64,000 nucleotides of DNA. Origin: Halocynthiibacter styelae (lineage in GTDB: Bacteria; Pseudomonadota; Alphaproteobacteria; Rhodobacterales; Rhodobacteraceae). This document shows positions 52,473 through 62,062 of this stretch, piece after piece. Location: assembly GCF_016123485.1 (NCBI RefSeq), contig NZ_JADCKQ010000002.1:372001-436000 (forward strand). The letters are read 5' to 3'. Positions within the stretch are counted from its first letter, which is position 1, and each line of letters opens with the position of its first letter. Below the pieces are notes generated by a model. That model searched no databases. It had not been told where the DNA came from and worked only from the letters and a program-made list of their open reading frames with translations. A program made the position numbers and the translations under genes.

Positions 52473-53345
52473 ATGACTGACCACATTCACCACCATGACA
52501 GCAACTGCGGATGCGATGTCAGCCCTGAACACGTGGACATGGCGCGCCGCCGGCTTATGGCCCGGGCCGCTGGTGCAGCTGCTGCGGCCAGCACAGTTGC
52601 AGTGACAGGCGGCAGTGCTCTTGCTGCGACCGATGCGGCGCGCGCCCAATATGCTGATCCGGAAAACCCCGGCTTGCCACAAATCGACATGGATATTGAT
52701 CCGGGTCGAACAGCCCTGGTCATTACCGACCCCCAGATTGACTTTCTGTCTGAGCACGGCGTGACATGGGGTGTGGTTGGCGAAAGCGTGACCGAACAGG
52801 GAACCGTTGACAATATTGAACAGCTTCTGATTGCGGCCAAGGCTGCGGGTATGCCGGTTTTCATTTCGCCCCATTATTATTACCCCCACGACCACAAATG
52901 GGATTTCGAAGGTACGCTGGAAAAAACCATGCATTCCATCGGCATGTTTGATCGTCTTGGGCCGCTTAACGTTGATGGTTTTGAAGGTTCTGGCGCCGAT
53001 TGGATGCCGCAATACAAGAAATACATCGAAGATGGCGAAACCATCGTTTGTTCACCGCATAAAATCTATAGCCCCGCCCAGAACGATCTGAACTTGCAAT
53101 TACGCAAACGTGGGATCGACAAAGTGATCCTGGCAGGCATGTCTGCGAACCTTTGCACACAGGCGCATCTCTATGATCTGCTTGAACTGGGCTTTGAGGT
53201 TGCAGTGGTGCGGGACGCAACCGCAGGCGCAAAAGTGCCCGAAGGTGATGGCTATCTTGCCGCGCTGATCAACTTCCGCATGGTCGCGAACGGTGTCTGG
53301 TGGACGCATGATGCGGTCGATCGGATCGGAAAATCAGCTTCCTAA
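52473..53345 (+). CDS. isochorismatase-family hydrolase, probably exported by Tat
   Basis: 290 aa from MTDHIHHHDS behind AGGA. The N-terminus has ARRRLMARAAGAAAAASTVA, a twin-arginine-like signal, after a His/Cys-rich start (HIHHHDSNCGCD). The catalytic triad of the cysteine-hydrolase fold appears as Asp in VITDPQIDFL, Lys in PHKIYSP and Cys in GMSANLCTQAHLYDL. It would hydrolyse an amide or ether-like bond; substrate unknown. Paired with an AhpD-like gene. Confidence 0.82.
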   Translation: MTDHIHHHDSNCGCDVSPEHVDMARRRLMARAAGAAAAASTVAVTGGSALAATDAARAQYADPENPGLPQIDMDIDPGRTALVITDPQIDFLSEHGVTWGVVGESVTEQGTVDNIEQLLIAAKAAGMPVFISPHYYYPHDHKWDFEGTLEKTMHSIGMFDRLGPLNVDGFEGSGADWMPQYKKYIEDGETIVCSPHKIYSPAQNDLNLQLRKRGIDKVILAGMSANLCTQAHLYDLLELGFEVAVVRDATAGAKVPEGDGYLAALINFRMVANGVWWTHDAVDRIGKSAS

Positions 53346-53424
53346 GGGGTGTTATCCCCCGCGCCCTGCGTTCCAAAGGGCGCAGAGCTATCACAAAATA
53401 TAAAAACCACGAAAAGGAAAAATC

Positions 53425-53982
53425 ATGACGACGTTTACAACACATACACTGGACACGGCGCCGGCGGATGCCAAACCAATCCTGCAGGCCGCACTTAAAG
53501 GTTACGGCTTTCTGCCCAACCTGTACGCTGCAATGTCTGAAGCACCCGCCATTCTGGAAGGCTACACAACCCTGTCAGGTATTTTTGACAAGTCGAATTT
53601 GTCGGCAACTGAACGCCAGATCATTCTGATGACGAACAATCGCCTGAATGGGTGTGAGTATTGCATGGCAGCCCATACAACACTGTCACAAATGGCTGGC
53701 GTCAATGAGGATACCATCGAAGCCCTGCGTAAAGGCACGCCAATTGCAGACCCAAAACTTGAAGCCTTGCGTCAACTTGCCATTGCGATGAACGAAAAGC
53801 GCGGCTGGTTGTCCGAAGCACAGATTGAAGCTGTTTTGGCAGCGGGGTACACGCGCCAAAACATTCTGGAAGTCATTCTTGGCACGGCTCTCAAAACAAT
53901 GTCGAACTATACCAATCACATCGCTGAAACCGACTTGGATGCAGCTTTCGTACCCAACCATTGGACCGATCCAACGACCTGA
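53425..53982 (+). CDS. carboxymuconolactone decarboxylase/AhpD-like protein
   Basis: 185 aa. AhpD-type helical core with the redox motif CEYCMAAHTTLSQMAG and NILEVILGTALKTMSNYTNH. The family includes peroxidase-related and alkylhydroperoxidase D proteins that use the CxxC pair. It follows the isochorismatase gene by 79 bp behind GAAAAGGAAAA and is probably the last gene of the AraC operon. Confidence 0.88.
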   Translation: MTTFTTHTLDTAPADAKPILQAALKGYGFLPNLYAAMSEAPAILEGYTTLSGIFDKSNLSATERQIILMTNNRLNGCEYCMAAHTTLSQMAGVNEDTIEALRKGTPIADPKLEALRQLAIAMNEKRGWLSEAQIEAVLAAGYTRQNILEVILGTALKTMSNYTNHIAETDLDAAFVPNHWTDPTT

Positions 53983-54317
53983 GACGCGGAGGAAACATTC
54001 TGAAGGGCGTATACATGCGACTGGAATATCTCACCAGACGCGCCCTTCCGAATTATCTCCGCGAGACCGTTTATCTTCCCCCTGGGAGCCAGACCTGATG
54101 GATGATGAAAGCCTCATGATGATCCGTGCTCATGGGTTCATCCATCTTGATGGAAAATCCCATCGTGCTGTTGGCGATGCCATTCTCATAGATTACCCGG
54201 GGAAAAAGCGCGTTTGCATGTTGTTGGTCGGGTATTTGCTTCATCTTGTGTCGGAAGCACTGGCAAGCCCGTTCCTGCCTTCAAAGGATGTCGCACGTCT
54301 GTGGCTTCGCCGTATCG
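53983..54317. other. intergenic region after the AhpD-like gene
   Basis: Contains a short ORF beginning MDDESLMMIRAHGF (from about 54099) that runs into the repeat copy below; no family features, and it probably represents a decayed gene. Confidence 0.35.
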
Positions 54318-54718
54318 CGTCATCCATCCGGGGACTGACACCCCCTCTGTATTCTCAGAACTCCACTCCAACAGTGCCTCAGAATGCTTGTCTTCACCTC
54401 TCTGTGCCCCGCCACAAGCACCCCGCACCCACCCGTCGAAAATTCCCTTCGGTCCTTCCTTCATATAACTGGTCACGTACTCGAAAAATTACGACCCTTG
54501 TTTTTAAAGGATTTTTTAAATTCGCGGTAAAACGACCTTCCCGCAGCGACCAGGGGGGAGGCACCACCCTGACCCACAGAGCAATCCCGGGGAAAATCAG
54601 ACAGACCACCTGGATCCACCCCGGAATGCCCCTTCAAAGCGACCGAAATTCCGCCTGAAACAGGCTAGTTGACCCAACCTTCCGTCTCACGCAGCCCGAA
54701 GTGTTTCAGCGGAACGAT
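54318..54718. repeat. dispersed repeat, copy interrupted by a 118-bp insertion
   Basis: Same sequence as 50322-50615 apart from an AT-rich insertion after CCCCGCA. The hexamer CCCGCA occurs at 54422-54427 and again at 54540-54545, flanking the extra DNA; the other copy has it once. The inserted piece has no ORF. Confidence 0.7.
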
Positions 54719-54945
54719 GATGTTCCCTGTAGGGCCAACACGGCGGCTTCAGCGGAAATTCAAACCGCTGCCAGCCAGCATAAACCGCTGCAATAACAGA
54801 AATGCGCTGAAAGCGGTCCTTCGCGACGCGACCGGTCCTTCGCACGTAGTGACTACTCTCGCCCAGGCGCTTCAGCATTCTCGTATCTCTTCAAAGATTC
54901 GGAATACATCCTGGCCGTCTCTCCAGCTTTCAGGTCCACCTCGCC

Positions 54946-57867
54946 CTAAGTAATCAGTGCACGCATTTCCCAGGGCTTCAGTGTCATCCGCGCGCTGGGG
55001 CCGTAGCTGTGAACATTTGCTTCCAGTTCCGGGAAAATCTCATAGATTTCCTGGCGTGCGGCATCTGAGAAACTGCCCATCGAGGTCTCGCCTGGGTGGA
55101 AGCTCTCGGATGGTGCGCCCTCAGAAAAGACGATCTGGTGGGTATCAAACAGCATGTGGAAATACTCCACATCCCCGCCAGGTCTTCGCAAGATCGTTGT
55201 GTCATTTACCAGATGTTTTGCTGGCACAAGGGCTTCATTGCTGTCCGTGATCAATTCAAGTCGCCAGTCCCGCAGCAACATACGGTGCTGTGGGGAAACC
55301 AGAAGGTCGCGTGAATTGTCCAGCGCGCCTTCGCGGATCAGAACCGGCGCAAGATGCCCTTCTGCGGGTACGGTTTTTGACCCGATCCAACGGATGGGCT
55401 GATACCCGTTATCCAGGGTTTTCACCATATCACCGGGCTGCAAATCTTCGATCGCAACTTCGCCCAGATCGGTCAGAATACGGGTGCCTTGTACAAAACA
55501 GACCACTTCAAACTTAATGGTTTCAAAGTTTGAGAATGAAATATTCCCGATCTGTCCGTCTTCATCACCATCGGTAATTTCATAGTTGCCCCCGCCACCA
55601 ATCGTACCCAGCGTCGGATGGCTATAGGTCCCGGCCAGTAGCTGGTTGATGGTGGGCTGACCGGCACCGCCAAAACTGATCACACTTCCGCCGTGTGTGG
55701 TCAGGGTGCCAATGGCGCTGTCAGAAATACCATTGATATCCGTGGCAATATTTTCACGCAGAATAACGTCTGCCAGTGTGATGCTGTCTGCTTCGGCGCT
55801 GTCTTCACCGGCAGTGTAGGTTTCAACCGAACTGATCGTATCGGTGGACCCGTCATGCACTTTGCTGACATTGCCGTTGCCGCCGTCATTCACAGTGACA
55901 TGAATGGTTTCGCCTGACGCGGTTGAGCTCCCCGTGGCGTCATAGATATCCTGCCCGGTGCCACCGGCGATCACATCGCTGCCGGTGCTCATGACTACAG
56001 TGTCATTGCCACCATTCAGGCTCAGGACGTCGCTGCCTCCACCGCCATCCACATGATCTGCGCCAGAGGATCCCGTCGCTGTGTCGCTGGCTTGGCCGAG
56101 GATGAATTTTTCAACATCGATGAAAGATGCGCTGCCACCGCTGCCGGTCAGCGTACCTGCTTCAGGCGCGCTGAGGTTCAGGTTCAGGCTGCCCGTGACA
56201 GCAGAGGCATCCAGCGTATCGCCGTCGGTTTCCCCGCCCTCACCGGCGACAAATGAATCTGTGCCGAAATTGTCAGCAATCTCAAAGTGATCATCGCCAG
56301 CACCGGTGCTGATATTTTCATTGCCGGTGGATCCGGTCACAACATCATCGCCGGACCCGGTTGTCAGCTTTTCAATCTCGCTGAAACTCATGGTCTGGCT
56401 GCCATCAGTCAGCGTACCGGCCTCAGGCGCTGAAAAATCAACCGTCAGGTCATTTGTAACGGCACCGGCATCAATCTCATCGCCGCCATTGTCTTCGCCG
56501 GTTTCCCCGCCGGTGATGGTGTCATTGCCGAAGGTGTTGGAGTCGATGACAAAATCATCGTCTCCGGATTCACCGTTCAGCGTGTCATTCCCGGCTTCGA
56601 CATAAATTGTGTCATCGCCACCACCGCCAAAGACCGTATCATCCCCCGCCCCGCCGCGAATGACATCATCGCCATCCGGCGTACCAGAAGGATCACCGGG
56701 TACTCCGTCAAAGTACAGGTTGGTAACCGCCAGCGATCCACTGTTGCCGGTTTTGATGAACTCAATCTTTCCAACCGGTCCAGCGACGGTGATCAACACA
56801 GACGCGTCCGGATCCGTATCATCGGCGCTGCCGCCGGTGGAACTGAAGGTCACCACACTTCCGCTGGCGGAGGTCGCAACTGCGGACCCTGCGGAATAGG
56901 TATAGGGGATCAGGTTCCCGTTCGCGTCATAGATCCGGACTTCGACGACCTCAAAGCCACTTTCAAAATCATTGATCCGGAATTCCAGATTCTCGACCGG
57001 CTGACTGAATTCAACCTCTGCTGTCCCCGCCCCCTGTTCCAGTGACAGGTTGGAATTGGCGTCAACAGGGGTATCGCTGTCCCCCGTCAGACCAGACGTA
57101 AGCTGCGTACCGAACCCGGTTGACACATTCGCACTTGAAACGGTGACCGTGGTCCCACCGATGGTTGTCGATCCGTTGGTCAGACCGCTGTCAGCCCAAT
57201 GTAATGTGTCACGGGACGAAGCTGGCCCGCTGTCCCCATAGATAATGTCATTCTGGGCCCCACCGGAAATCGTGTCATCGCCACCATAACCGATGATGTA
57301 ATCTTCATTCCCACTGGCCCCGGGCAGCAGCGCATCATTGCCATCGACCTGATCACCATCCGCATCCGTATAGCCTGCCCCGATGGTATCATTGCCGGAT
57401 GTGCCATCTACATAGCCATCCCGCGGGTCGGCGAGCGTGTAAAAAACAGAAGCATCCCCGGGATCGACCTCAACCTCATGGGTGTTCCCATCAGACCCGG
57501 TATAGGTGATTGTATAGACACCACCGGTAGGGCCGGAGATCCCGTCAATGTTTTCAAAATACAGCTGATCTTCGCTGCCCTCGTCGTTCAGGGTCAGGTC
57601 AAAGTCATCGTCAAACGTGGACAGATCAACGCGCACCACATCCACTTCACCGTCATTTTTGCCAAGCTTCTTAATCTGCAGTTCAGAAATCTCATCACCG
57701 GCAACATCATCGGTGATGGTGAAGTCGTTTGATCCGCTGACGCTGCCAAAATGGTCGTCCAGCTCGATCTTATATATGGCCTTTTTCTTGTCGACCTTCG
57801 CGTCAGATGTCGTAGCACTGCCTGCGGAGGCCCCGGATGGAACGGGGGGGACACTGTTTGTTGCCAT
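54946..57867 (-). CDS. secreted RTX-type calcium-binding protein with C-terminal Hint domain
   Basis: 973 aa, strongly acidic. Several RTX-like nonapeptide blocks (GGAGDDTVFGGGGDDTI, AGNDTLNGESGDDDF, GGNDTVVMSTGSDVI) bind calcium outside the cell. From about residue 790 a Hint domain begins at CFVQGTRILTDLGEVAIEDL, with LVSPQHRMLL and a C-terminal region typical of roseobacter Hint proteins, which may self-cleave after Asp/Cys. No signal peptide; export is probably by a type I system not encoded here. Divergent from a 487-aa protein. Confidence 0.88.
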   Translation of the reverse strand: MATNSVPPVPSGASAGSATTSDAKVDKKKAIYKIELDDHFGSVSGSNDFTITDDVAGDEISELQIKKLGKNDGEVDVVRVDLSTFDDDFDLTLNDEGSEDQLYFENIDGISGPTGGVYTITYTGSDGNTHEVEVDPGDASVFYTLADPRDGYVDGTSGNDTIGAGYTDADGDQVDGNDALLPGASGNEDYIIGYGGDDTISGGAQNDIIYGDSGPASSRDTLHWADSGLTNGSTTIGGTTVTVSSANVSTGFGTQLTSGLTGDSDTPVDANSNLSLEQGAGTAEVEFSQPVENLEFRINDFESGFEVVEVRIYDANGNLIPYTYSAGSAVATSASGSVVTFSSTGGSADDTDPDASVLITVAGPVGKIEFIKTGNSGSLAVTNLYFDGVPGDPSGTPDGDDVIRGGAGDDTVFGGGGDDTIYVEAGNDTLNGESGDDDFVIDSNTFGNDTITGGETGEDNGGDEIDAGAVTNDLTVDFSAPEAGTLTDGSQTMSFSEIEKLTTGSGDDVVTGSTGNENISTGAGDDHFEIADNFGTDSFVAGEGGETDGDTLDASAVTGSLNLNLSAPEAGTLTGSGGSASFIDVEKFILGQASDTATGSSGADHVDGGGGSDVLSLNGGNDTVVMSTGSDVIAGGTGQDIYDATGSSTASGETIHVTVNDGGNGNVSKVHDGSTDTISSVETYTAGEDSAEADSITLADVILRENIATDINGISDSAIGTLTTHGGSVISFGGAGQPTINQLLAGTYSHPTLGTIGGGGNYEITDGDEDGQIGNISFSNFETIKFEVVCFVQGTRILTDLGEVAIEDLQPGDMVKTLDNGYQPIRWIGSKTVPAEGHLAPVLIREGALDNSRDLLVSPQHRMLLRDWRLELITDSNEALVPAKHLVNDTTILRRPGGDVEYFHMLFDTHQIVFSEGAPSESFHPGETSMGSFSDAARQEIYEIFPELEANVHSYGPSARMTLKPWEMRALIT

Positions 57868-58219
57868 TCTCTGTACTGCTCTACGGAAATTGGATTGAAT
57901 GCAATCTTTAAGGAATTAACATTTTATTTAGTTTATTTAAACGTGTTTATTTTATGTCAATTATTTGTTGGTGAGGTGTTTTTATGTCATTGTATTTAGG
58001 GGATAAAATTTCCCTATGTTAAGTAAATATCAGTCACTTATTTGCGGGACTCTTTTTCGATGCGAAACGCACCGCCCAAAAGCCGCTCAAAGGTGTTGAA
58101 AACACGCAGTTTTCGAATCAACAGGAAAAGATTCATTTTAGGGTTGCGGTGGCAGGTTTTCCGGGATTGTCTGTCTTATGACCACCAGGTGGTTTTCGTC
58201 ATCATTTTGCAGGTACTTA
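57868..58219. promoter_or_regulatory. AT-rich divergent promoter region of the RTX/Hint gene
   Basis: 352 bp, with TTTATTTAGTTTATTTAAAC-type AT runs near 57925-57970, well below the GC content of its neighbours. No ORF with family features and no clear operator. Confidence 0.5.
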
Positions 58220-59683
58220 ATGTCGGGACAGTTCAGAATTGGCCCCTTCGTTCGTGATCACGGGACCTATATCGCCCGTTTCGCGACAAAATCGCGTTCT
58301 GCGCCTGACCGGCTGAGCGTGACAGAAATTTCTGAAAGCTCAGATTGTTTGTCGTTCCGCCTAGAGTTTCCGGAAAAACCGGTTGTTGTTACGGCCTGGA
58401 ATACCGCACAGCCAGACACATCCCGGGCCTTTGAACGTGACCTGGCCTGCCTGAAGCTTCTGAACGAAACCGGACTTACCCCCCGCCTTCTGGGGCACAG
58501 CGGTGAGATGCGCCTGCTGATCCGGGAAGACAGCAGAGGGCAATCGCTCAACAGCATTCTGACAGCCGGAAACTGCGATGAAATTGCCCATTCTCTTGGG
58601 CAATGGTTGCGTGGTTTTCATGAAAAAATGCCGCAGAAAGAAGCTGACAGCGCCTGGTTTAAGTACCTGAAAAACTACCCCGATTTGCTGGACCCTGAGG
58701 AATATGAACGCGAAGAAGCCTTTCTTCGCTCCCTGCGCATTGAAACCCAGGCAATCGCCAGAAATGACCCGTCAAATGCGGGGTTTATGCGGCTGAAATC
58801 CGGCGCGCTCTGCGCGGATAGCTTCGCACGTGCTACGTATAAGCCTGTTGGCTGGGATCTGCTGCTGGCTGCCCGTGATCTGATCCGTCAGTTTCCCGGC
58901 CAGACAGATCAAATCATCGCGGGCCTTCTGGCGGGCTGGGGGAGTGATGTAGCTGCAATGTCGCCGGCCGACTTTATACGCCTGACTAAATTATTCTGCA
59001 TCGCAACAGCCTTCCGGCGCTATGCCGGATCCGAACCCCTGCTGCGCCGCTATGCCAATGCCTGGAACGCACAACGCACAAAGGATCAGCGGAAAGTAAC
59101 AACCGTTATTGCTGTCCCTTATAAATCTGACAAACAACACCCTCCTTCCCCGGATGCGCTTCGTGAATTTGAAAGCCACCTGCGGAAAATCGCAGATGAA
59201 ACTAACGATCAGAGTCATACGATAACCCCTGATGAAAAACGTAACGCCGAAACTCCAGCTCCGATTCTTGGAGCCATCTGCTCTGCCTGTCGCGGCCGGT
59301 GCTGCCAACATGGCTTTGAAAACCATGCTTATCTGACCGGTGGCAGCCTCAGCCGTTGGCGTGCAGACAACCCGGATATTACCGTAGAAAATCTCTGCCG
59401 GAAGTATCTCGCGTATCTGCCCGCTCAACATACAGAAAACAGCTGCCTTTATCACATAGCCACCGGATGCGCTCTGCCGCGTGACATGCGGGCTGACATC
59501 TGCAATCGCTATCTGTGCTATCAGGCACGGCATGCAACGGAACAGATGCCGCCTTCATCATCGACAGATATTCTGATCGTTGCGCAGGAAAACGGAAAAC
59601 CGATGCGGGCCAGTATCACTGATATGTCAGAAAACTACCCGGTTGAAGCGGAAATTCTGATCAAAACCACGATACCTTCCTGA
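58220..59683 (+). CDS. two-domain protein: kinase-like fold plus Cys-cluster domain
   Basis: 487 aa from MSGQFRIGPF, preceded by AGG at good spacing. Residues about 20-260 resemble an aminoglycoside-phosphotransferase-like fold (ERDLACLKLLNETGLTPRLL, LGQWLRGFHEKMP, WDLLLAARDLI), but the catalytic HGD and metal DxD motifs are not seen, so it may be inactive as a kinase. The C-terminal part has CSACRGRCCQHGFENHAYL and further cysteines (NSCLYH, GCALP, DICNRYLCYQ), a likely zinc or Fe-S site. Divergent from the RTX/Hint gene; function unknown. Confidence 0.55.
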   Translation: MSGQFRIGPFVRDHGTYIARFATKSRSAPDRLSVTEISESSDCLSFRLEFPEKPVVVTAWNTAQPDTSRAFERDLACLKLLNETGLTPRLLGHSGEMRLLIREDSRGQSLNSILTAGNCDEIAHSLGQWLRGFHEKMPQKEADSAWFKYLKNYPDLLDPEEYEREEAFLRSLRIETQAIARNDPSNAGFMRLKSGALCADSFARATYKPVGWDLLLAARDLIRQFPGQTDQIIAGLLAGWGSDVAAMSPADFIRLTKLFCIATAFRRYAGSEPLLRRYANAWNAQRTKDQRKVTTVIAVPYKSDKQHPPSPDALREFESHLRKIADETNDQSHTITPDEKRNAETPAPILGAICSACRGRCCQHGFENHAYLTGGSLSRWRADNPDITVENLCRKYLAYLPAQHTENSCLYHIATGCALPRDMRADICNRYLCYQARHATEQMPPSSSTDILIVAQENGKPMRASITDMSENYPVEAEILIKTTIPS

Positions 59684-59820
59684 ATGCTGCCAAAAACCAA
59701 GGCAAAATCTTTCCAAAATGACAGCTTGATCGATAATTAACATAGCGCGTCAGACTCACTACCTCCCATGCGCAATTTTCAAATGCATCTTCTCTCCGAA
59801 GCTCGCTCCCGCACAACCGC

Positions 59821-60101
59821 TCAGCGCGTGTTCACGATCACCAAGACTATGCTGAAGTACGCAGTAATATGTGGGGCGATCCCTCGCTTCTCAACCAGCC
59901 AGTCCAACATAGGACCTGATCCATAAGCGGTATCCATTGCCCGACAGGGCATTGCGCAGCAATGTCCCGAGAGGGGGTAATCAGGCGCTCGGGTATCAAA
60001 TCATGCTTCTTTTGCACGCGATCAATCATCGTTTTCACGGCACCCACTTCAGCCTGGCGCACAGAACGTGTCGGCTCCACATCCAAGATCACAGCGTTAC
60101 C
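59821..60101 (-). pseudogene. IS1182-type transposase remnant with a small palindromic insertion
   Basis: Minus-strand reading gives GNAVILDVEPTRSVRQAEVG and MIDRVQKKHDLIPERLI (59978-60101), then, after about 43 bp of foreign sequence, DTAYGSGPMLDWLVEKRGIA in another frame (59874-59934 for the homologous part). In intact IS1182 transposases these two blocks are contiguous. The insertion (59935-59977) is rich in inverted repeats. Both ends of the gene are missing. Confidence 0.75.
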
Positions 60102-60355
60102 CCTACATGCTGCCTGAAGAACTCGCCAGTGCCATCGACAGCCCATCGCGTGTGGTCCAGGTCAGTGATGATGCGCTCGCCGGGATGAAGGCGGCGGGTG
60201 ATGTGGCGGAGGTGAGTGATCTCGCTGGGATTGCGGATCTTGTGGCTGCTGGGCGGGCGCAGGTGGATGGGGATGCGCTGGTGTTTGATAGGGGTGGTGT
60301 GCGCCGGGTCAGAGTTGAGAAGCGTGAGAGTGAGCTGTGGTTGGTGGGACGGTGA
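60102..60355 (+). pseudogene. C-terminal gene fragment of unknown family
   Basis: An ORF ending at 60355 encodes MLPEELASAIDSPSRVVQVS followed by GVRRVRVEKRESELWLVGR at the C-terminus. The last 180 bp are G-rich and unlike the AT-rich DNA that follows. It has no start with a ribosome site and abuts the transposase remnant, so it is probably the truncated end of a larger (perhaps phage) gene. Confidence 0.4.
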
Positions 60356-60495
60356 CATTCAAAGCGGCGAGGTTTGATCTGGCAGTCCTGCAGACCTGGA
60401 GTGTGGAACGTTTATATTGACAAAGTACGGGCAGACACGGTTCACATGCAGACATAACCGCATTTTGAAGATTCTTTTCATCCGTCGAGGCAAAT

Positions 60496-61056
60496 ATGTC
60501 CGTTGTTTTCGAGCACGATTCCGCAGCAAAAGCACGCCGCAGTATTATAGTAACATCAACCTTAATAATCGCATTATATTATGTTCGGCTGAAGTCAAAC
60601 GAGTTAGATCTTTTTGGTCTCAAAGTACTGGTCGAAAAAGATAACATCCTGATATTTCTAAAGCTTGCTTTGGGTTATCTAGTTTATATGTACGCAATCT
60701 ATGAGTTTAGCGAATATTTGTCGGACAGACACCAGCGACTGACAACCAAACTGAACAACGAACTTGAAGAAATGATTAGCACAACATTTCCTCAGCCGCA
60801 TGAAGAGAAGCGTGCAGAAATTCAAGAGGCACATCGAAAAAACGAAAATGCGAGATTGGTACGGCTCTCTTTGATGATAAAGAGTTATCGTGATTATTTT
60901 CCTGTCATGATTTTTGCCCTTTTTGCCATGACAGATATCCATGAGAGGTTCATTGGGCATCTTCTGATACGCGAATTACCACAGACAGAAACAGCAACTC
61001 CATCGGATGCAATAGTGTCGTACTTTTGTCATAATGGCAGAGCTGTATTAACCTGA
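60496..61056 (+). CDS. AT-rich hypothetical membrane protein
   Basis: 186 aa. Three hydrophobic segments: about 16-32 (SIIVTSTLIIALYYV), 50-68 (ILIFLKLALGYLVYMYAI) and 130-148 (YFPVMIFALFAMTDI), with a charged helical stretch between the last two (ELEEMISTTFPQPHEEKRAE). Base composition is clearly more AT-rich than the genome average here, which points to acquisition. No family recognised; a small phage- or island-borne defence or exclusion protein is possible but unproven. Confidence 0.6.
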   Translation: MSVVFEHDSAAKARRSIIVTSTLIIALYYVRLKSNELDLFGLKVLVEKDNILIFLKLALGYLVYMYAIYEFSEYLSDRHQRLTTKLNNELEEMISTTFPQPHEEKRAEIQEAHRKNENARLVRLSLMIKSYRDYFPVMIFALFAMTDIHERFIGHLLIRELPQTETATPSDAIVSYFCHNGRAVLT

Positions 61057-61263
61057 CATGATTGTTCGTAGACGCTTTTATACACGCGCTCTGAGCAAGC
61101 CGTATTGGTATTATTGAATACATAATCAGTAGTGGAGCTGCTATACTATAATTGATGTTCTGCCACTCGAGTTTGCTTGAAATGTTGCATTATATGGGCT
61201 TCCTTCCCATATGAACAATATGGATTACTATATTATTCATAAATTCAGGCTGTCACCGGCCAT
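61057..61263. other. AT-rich intergenic DNA
   Basis: Low GC, many stop codons in all frames, no structure seen before the inverted repeat that follows. Confidence 0.5.
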
Positions 61264-61301
61264 GCCCTGAACTACTTAGGCAATTCAGCCTAGTTCAGGG
61301 C
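61264..61301. terminator. strong inverted repeat in AT-rich island DNA
   Basis: Eleven-bp perfect arms GCCCTGAACTA/TAGTTCAGGGC, with an inner GGC/GCC pair set inside the 16-nt loop. There is no T tract on either side. It may be a terminator for the upstream gene or an operator. Confidence 0.45.
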
Positions 61302-61319
61302 GACCGCTAAGGTGATGTA

Positions 61320-61466
61320 ATGTTAGAAGTTGGCTCAATGCTCTTAGCTTTTGGTGCAGGAGTGGGTTTGGCGCTGAAGTGCTTCAACGGATATAGGGTA
61401 AAATTTTCAATTACTGTGTGGGGAGGTCTTCAGTGCGAATTTCTCCCTCCTGAAGATGACAGCTAA
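61320..61466 (+). CDS. 48-residue hydrophobic small protein
   Basis: Starts at ATG 61320 with AAGG 8 nt upstream; encodes MLEVGSMLLAFGAGVGLALK, then a beta-rich, aromatic tail ending FLPPEDDS. A single N-terminal hydrophobic segment suggests membrane insertion. It is too short for family assignment; the ribosome site, its position after a hairpin and the lack of rare features are the only support. Confidence 0.4.
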   Translation: MLEVGSMLLAFGAGVGLALKCFNGYRVKFSITVWGGLQCEFLPPEDDS

Positions 61467-62009
61467 GTGGCGGATATCCAATCACTGATCTGTAGAACTC
61501 CGGCAGACTGTCCAGGTCGTATACTCATCACGCTTTGGGCAGTCTTTGATAAATGTGTGTGTATAGATCATCGCGATACAGCTTTACTATATTTACAAAA
61601 GCGTCAAACGACAAAAGTGGGACAGGAGCTAGATGTAAGTTATGCGGTATTTTGTATATTTCTTTCATTTCGCCGCCCTATCGCTCCGAAATTATGGTGC
61701 AGAAAATGATGCAAGATTACAAGATTAATTCGCATAAGCTTATTTAATCCAGTTGCATTCCGATGCCCTCAGTTGACCGCCGCAGCGCATTCAGTATTCC
61801 AGAGTATATAACTCACTCGGGTATTTTTATCTAACTGTGACAATCTCCACACCCCACTCCCTTCGTCGTTAAAAGGGGTTTAAAAGGGTCTGTGTGGCGC
61901 TTGTGATTTTTTCCGGCTCACGGTAGCCTTCCCGGGAAGATCGCGTTCTGTGGGCGTTTTTGAGCGCCGCGCGATTTTCCGTTTTCCCTGACTTCAGAGA
62001 TCTTTCTGC
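61467..62009. other. non-coding island and prophage-flanking DNA
   Basis: Weak ORFs (for example 61467-61709) have no ribosome site or family features. GC content rises from about 61850 onward, where prophage-type sequence begins. Confidence 0.45.
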
Positions 62010-62035
62010 CCCCGACATCTGTCGGGGCGTTTTTA
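62010..62035 (+). terminator. rho-independent terminator before the Mu-like genes
   Basis: Eight-bp stem CCCCGACA/TGTCGGGG with a 2-nt loop, followed after CG by TTTTT. Confidence 0.8.
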
Positions 62036-62062
62036 TATGCGCGGTGCGGGCAGTGTCGCGCC

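Noticed and set aside
53825-54658. 277-residue plus-strand ORF through the interrupted repeat
   Set aside because: It begins inside the AhpD-like gene in another frame and crosses the repeat and its insertion; no protein features.
61467-61747. ORFs of 64-80 residues after the small hydrophobic protein
   Set aside because: Overlapping frames, no ribosome sites and no plausible protein features.
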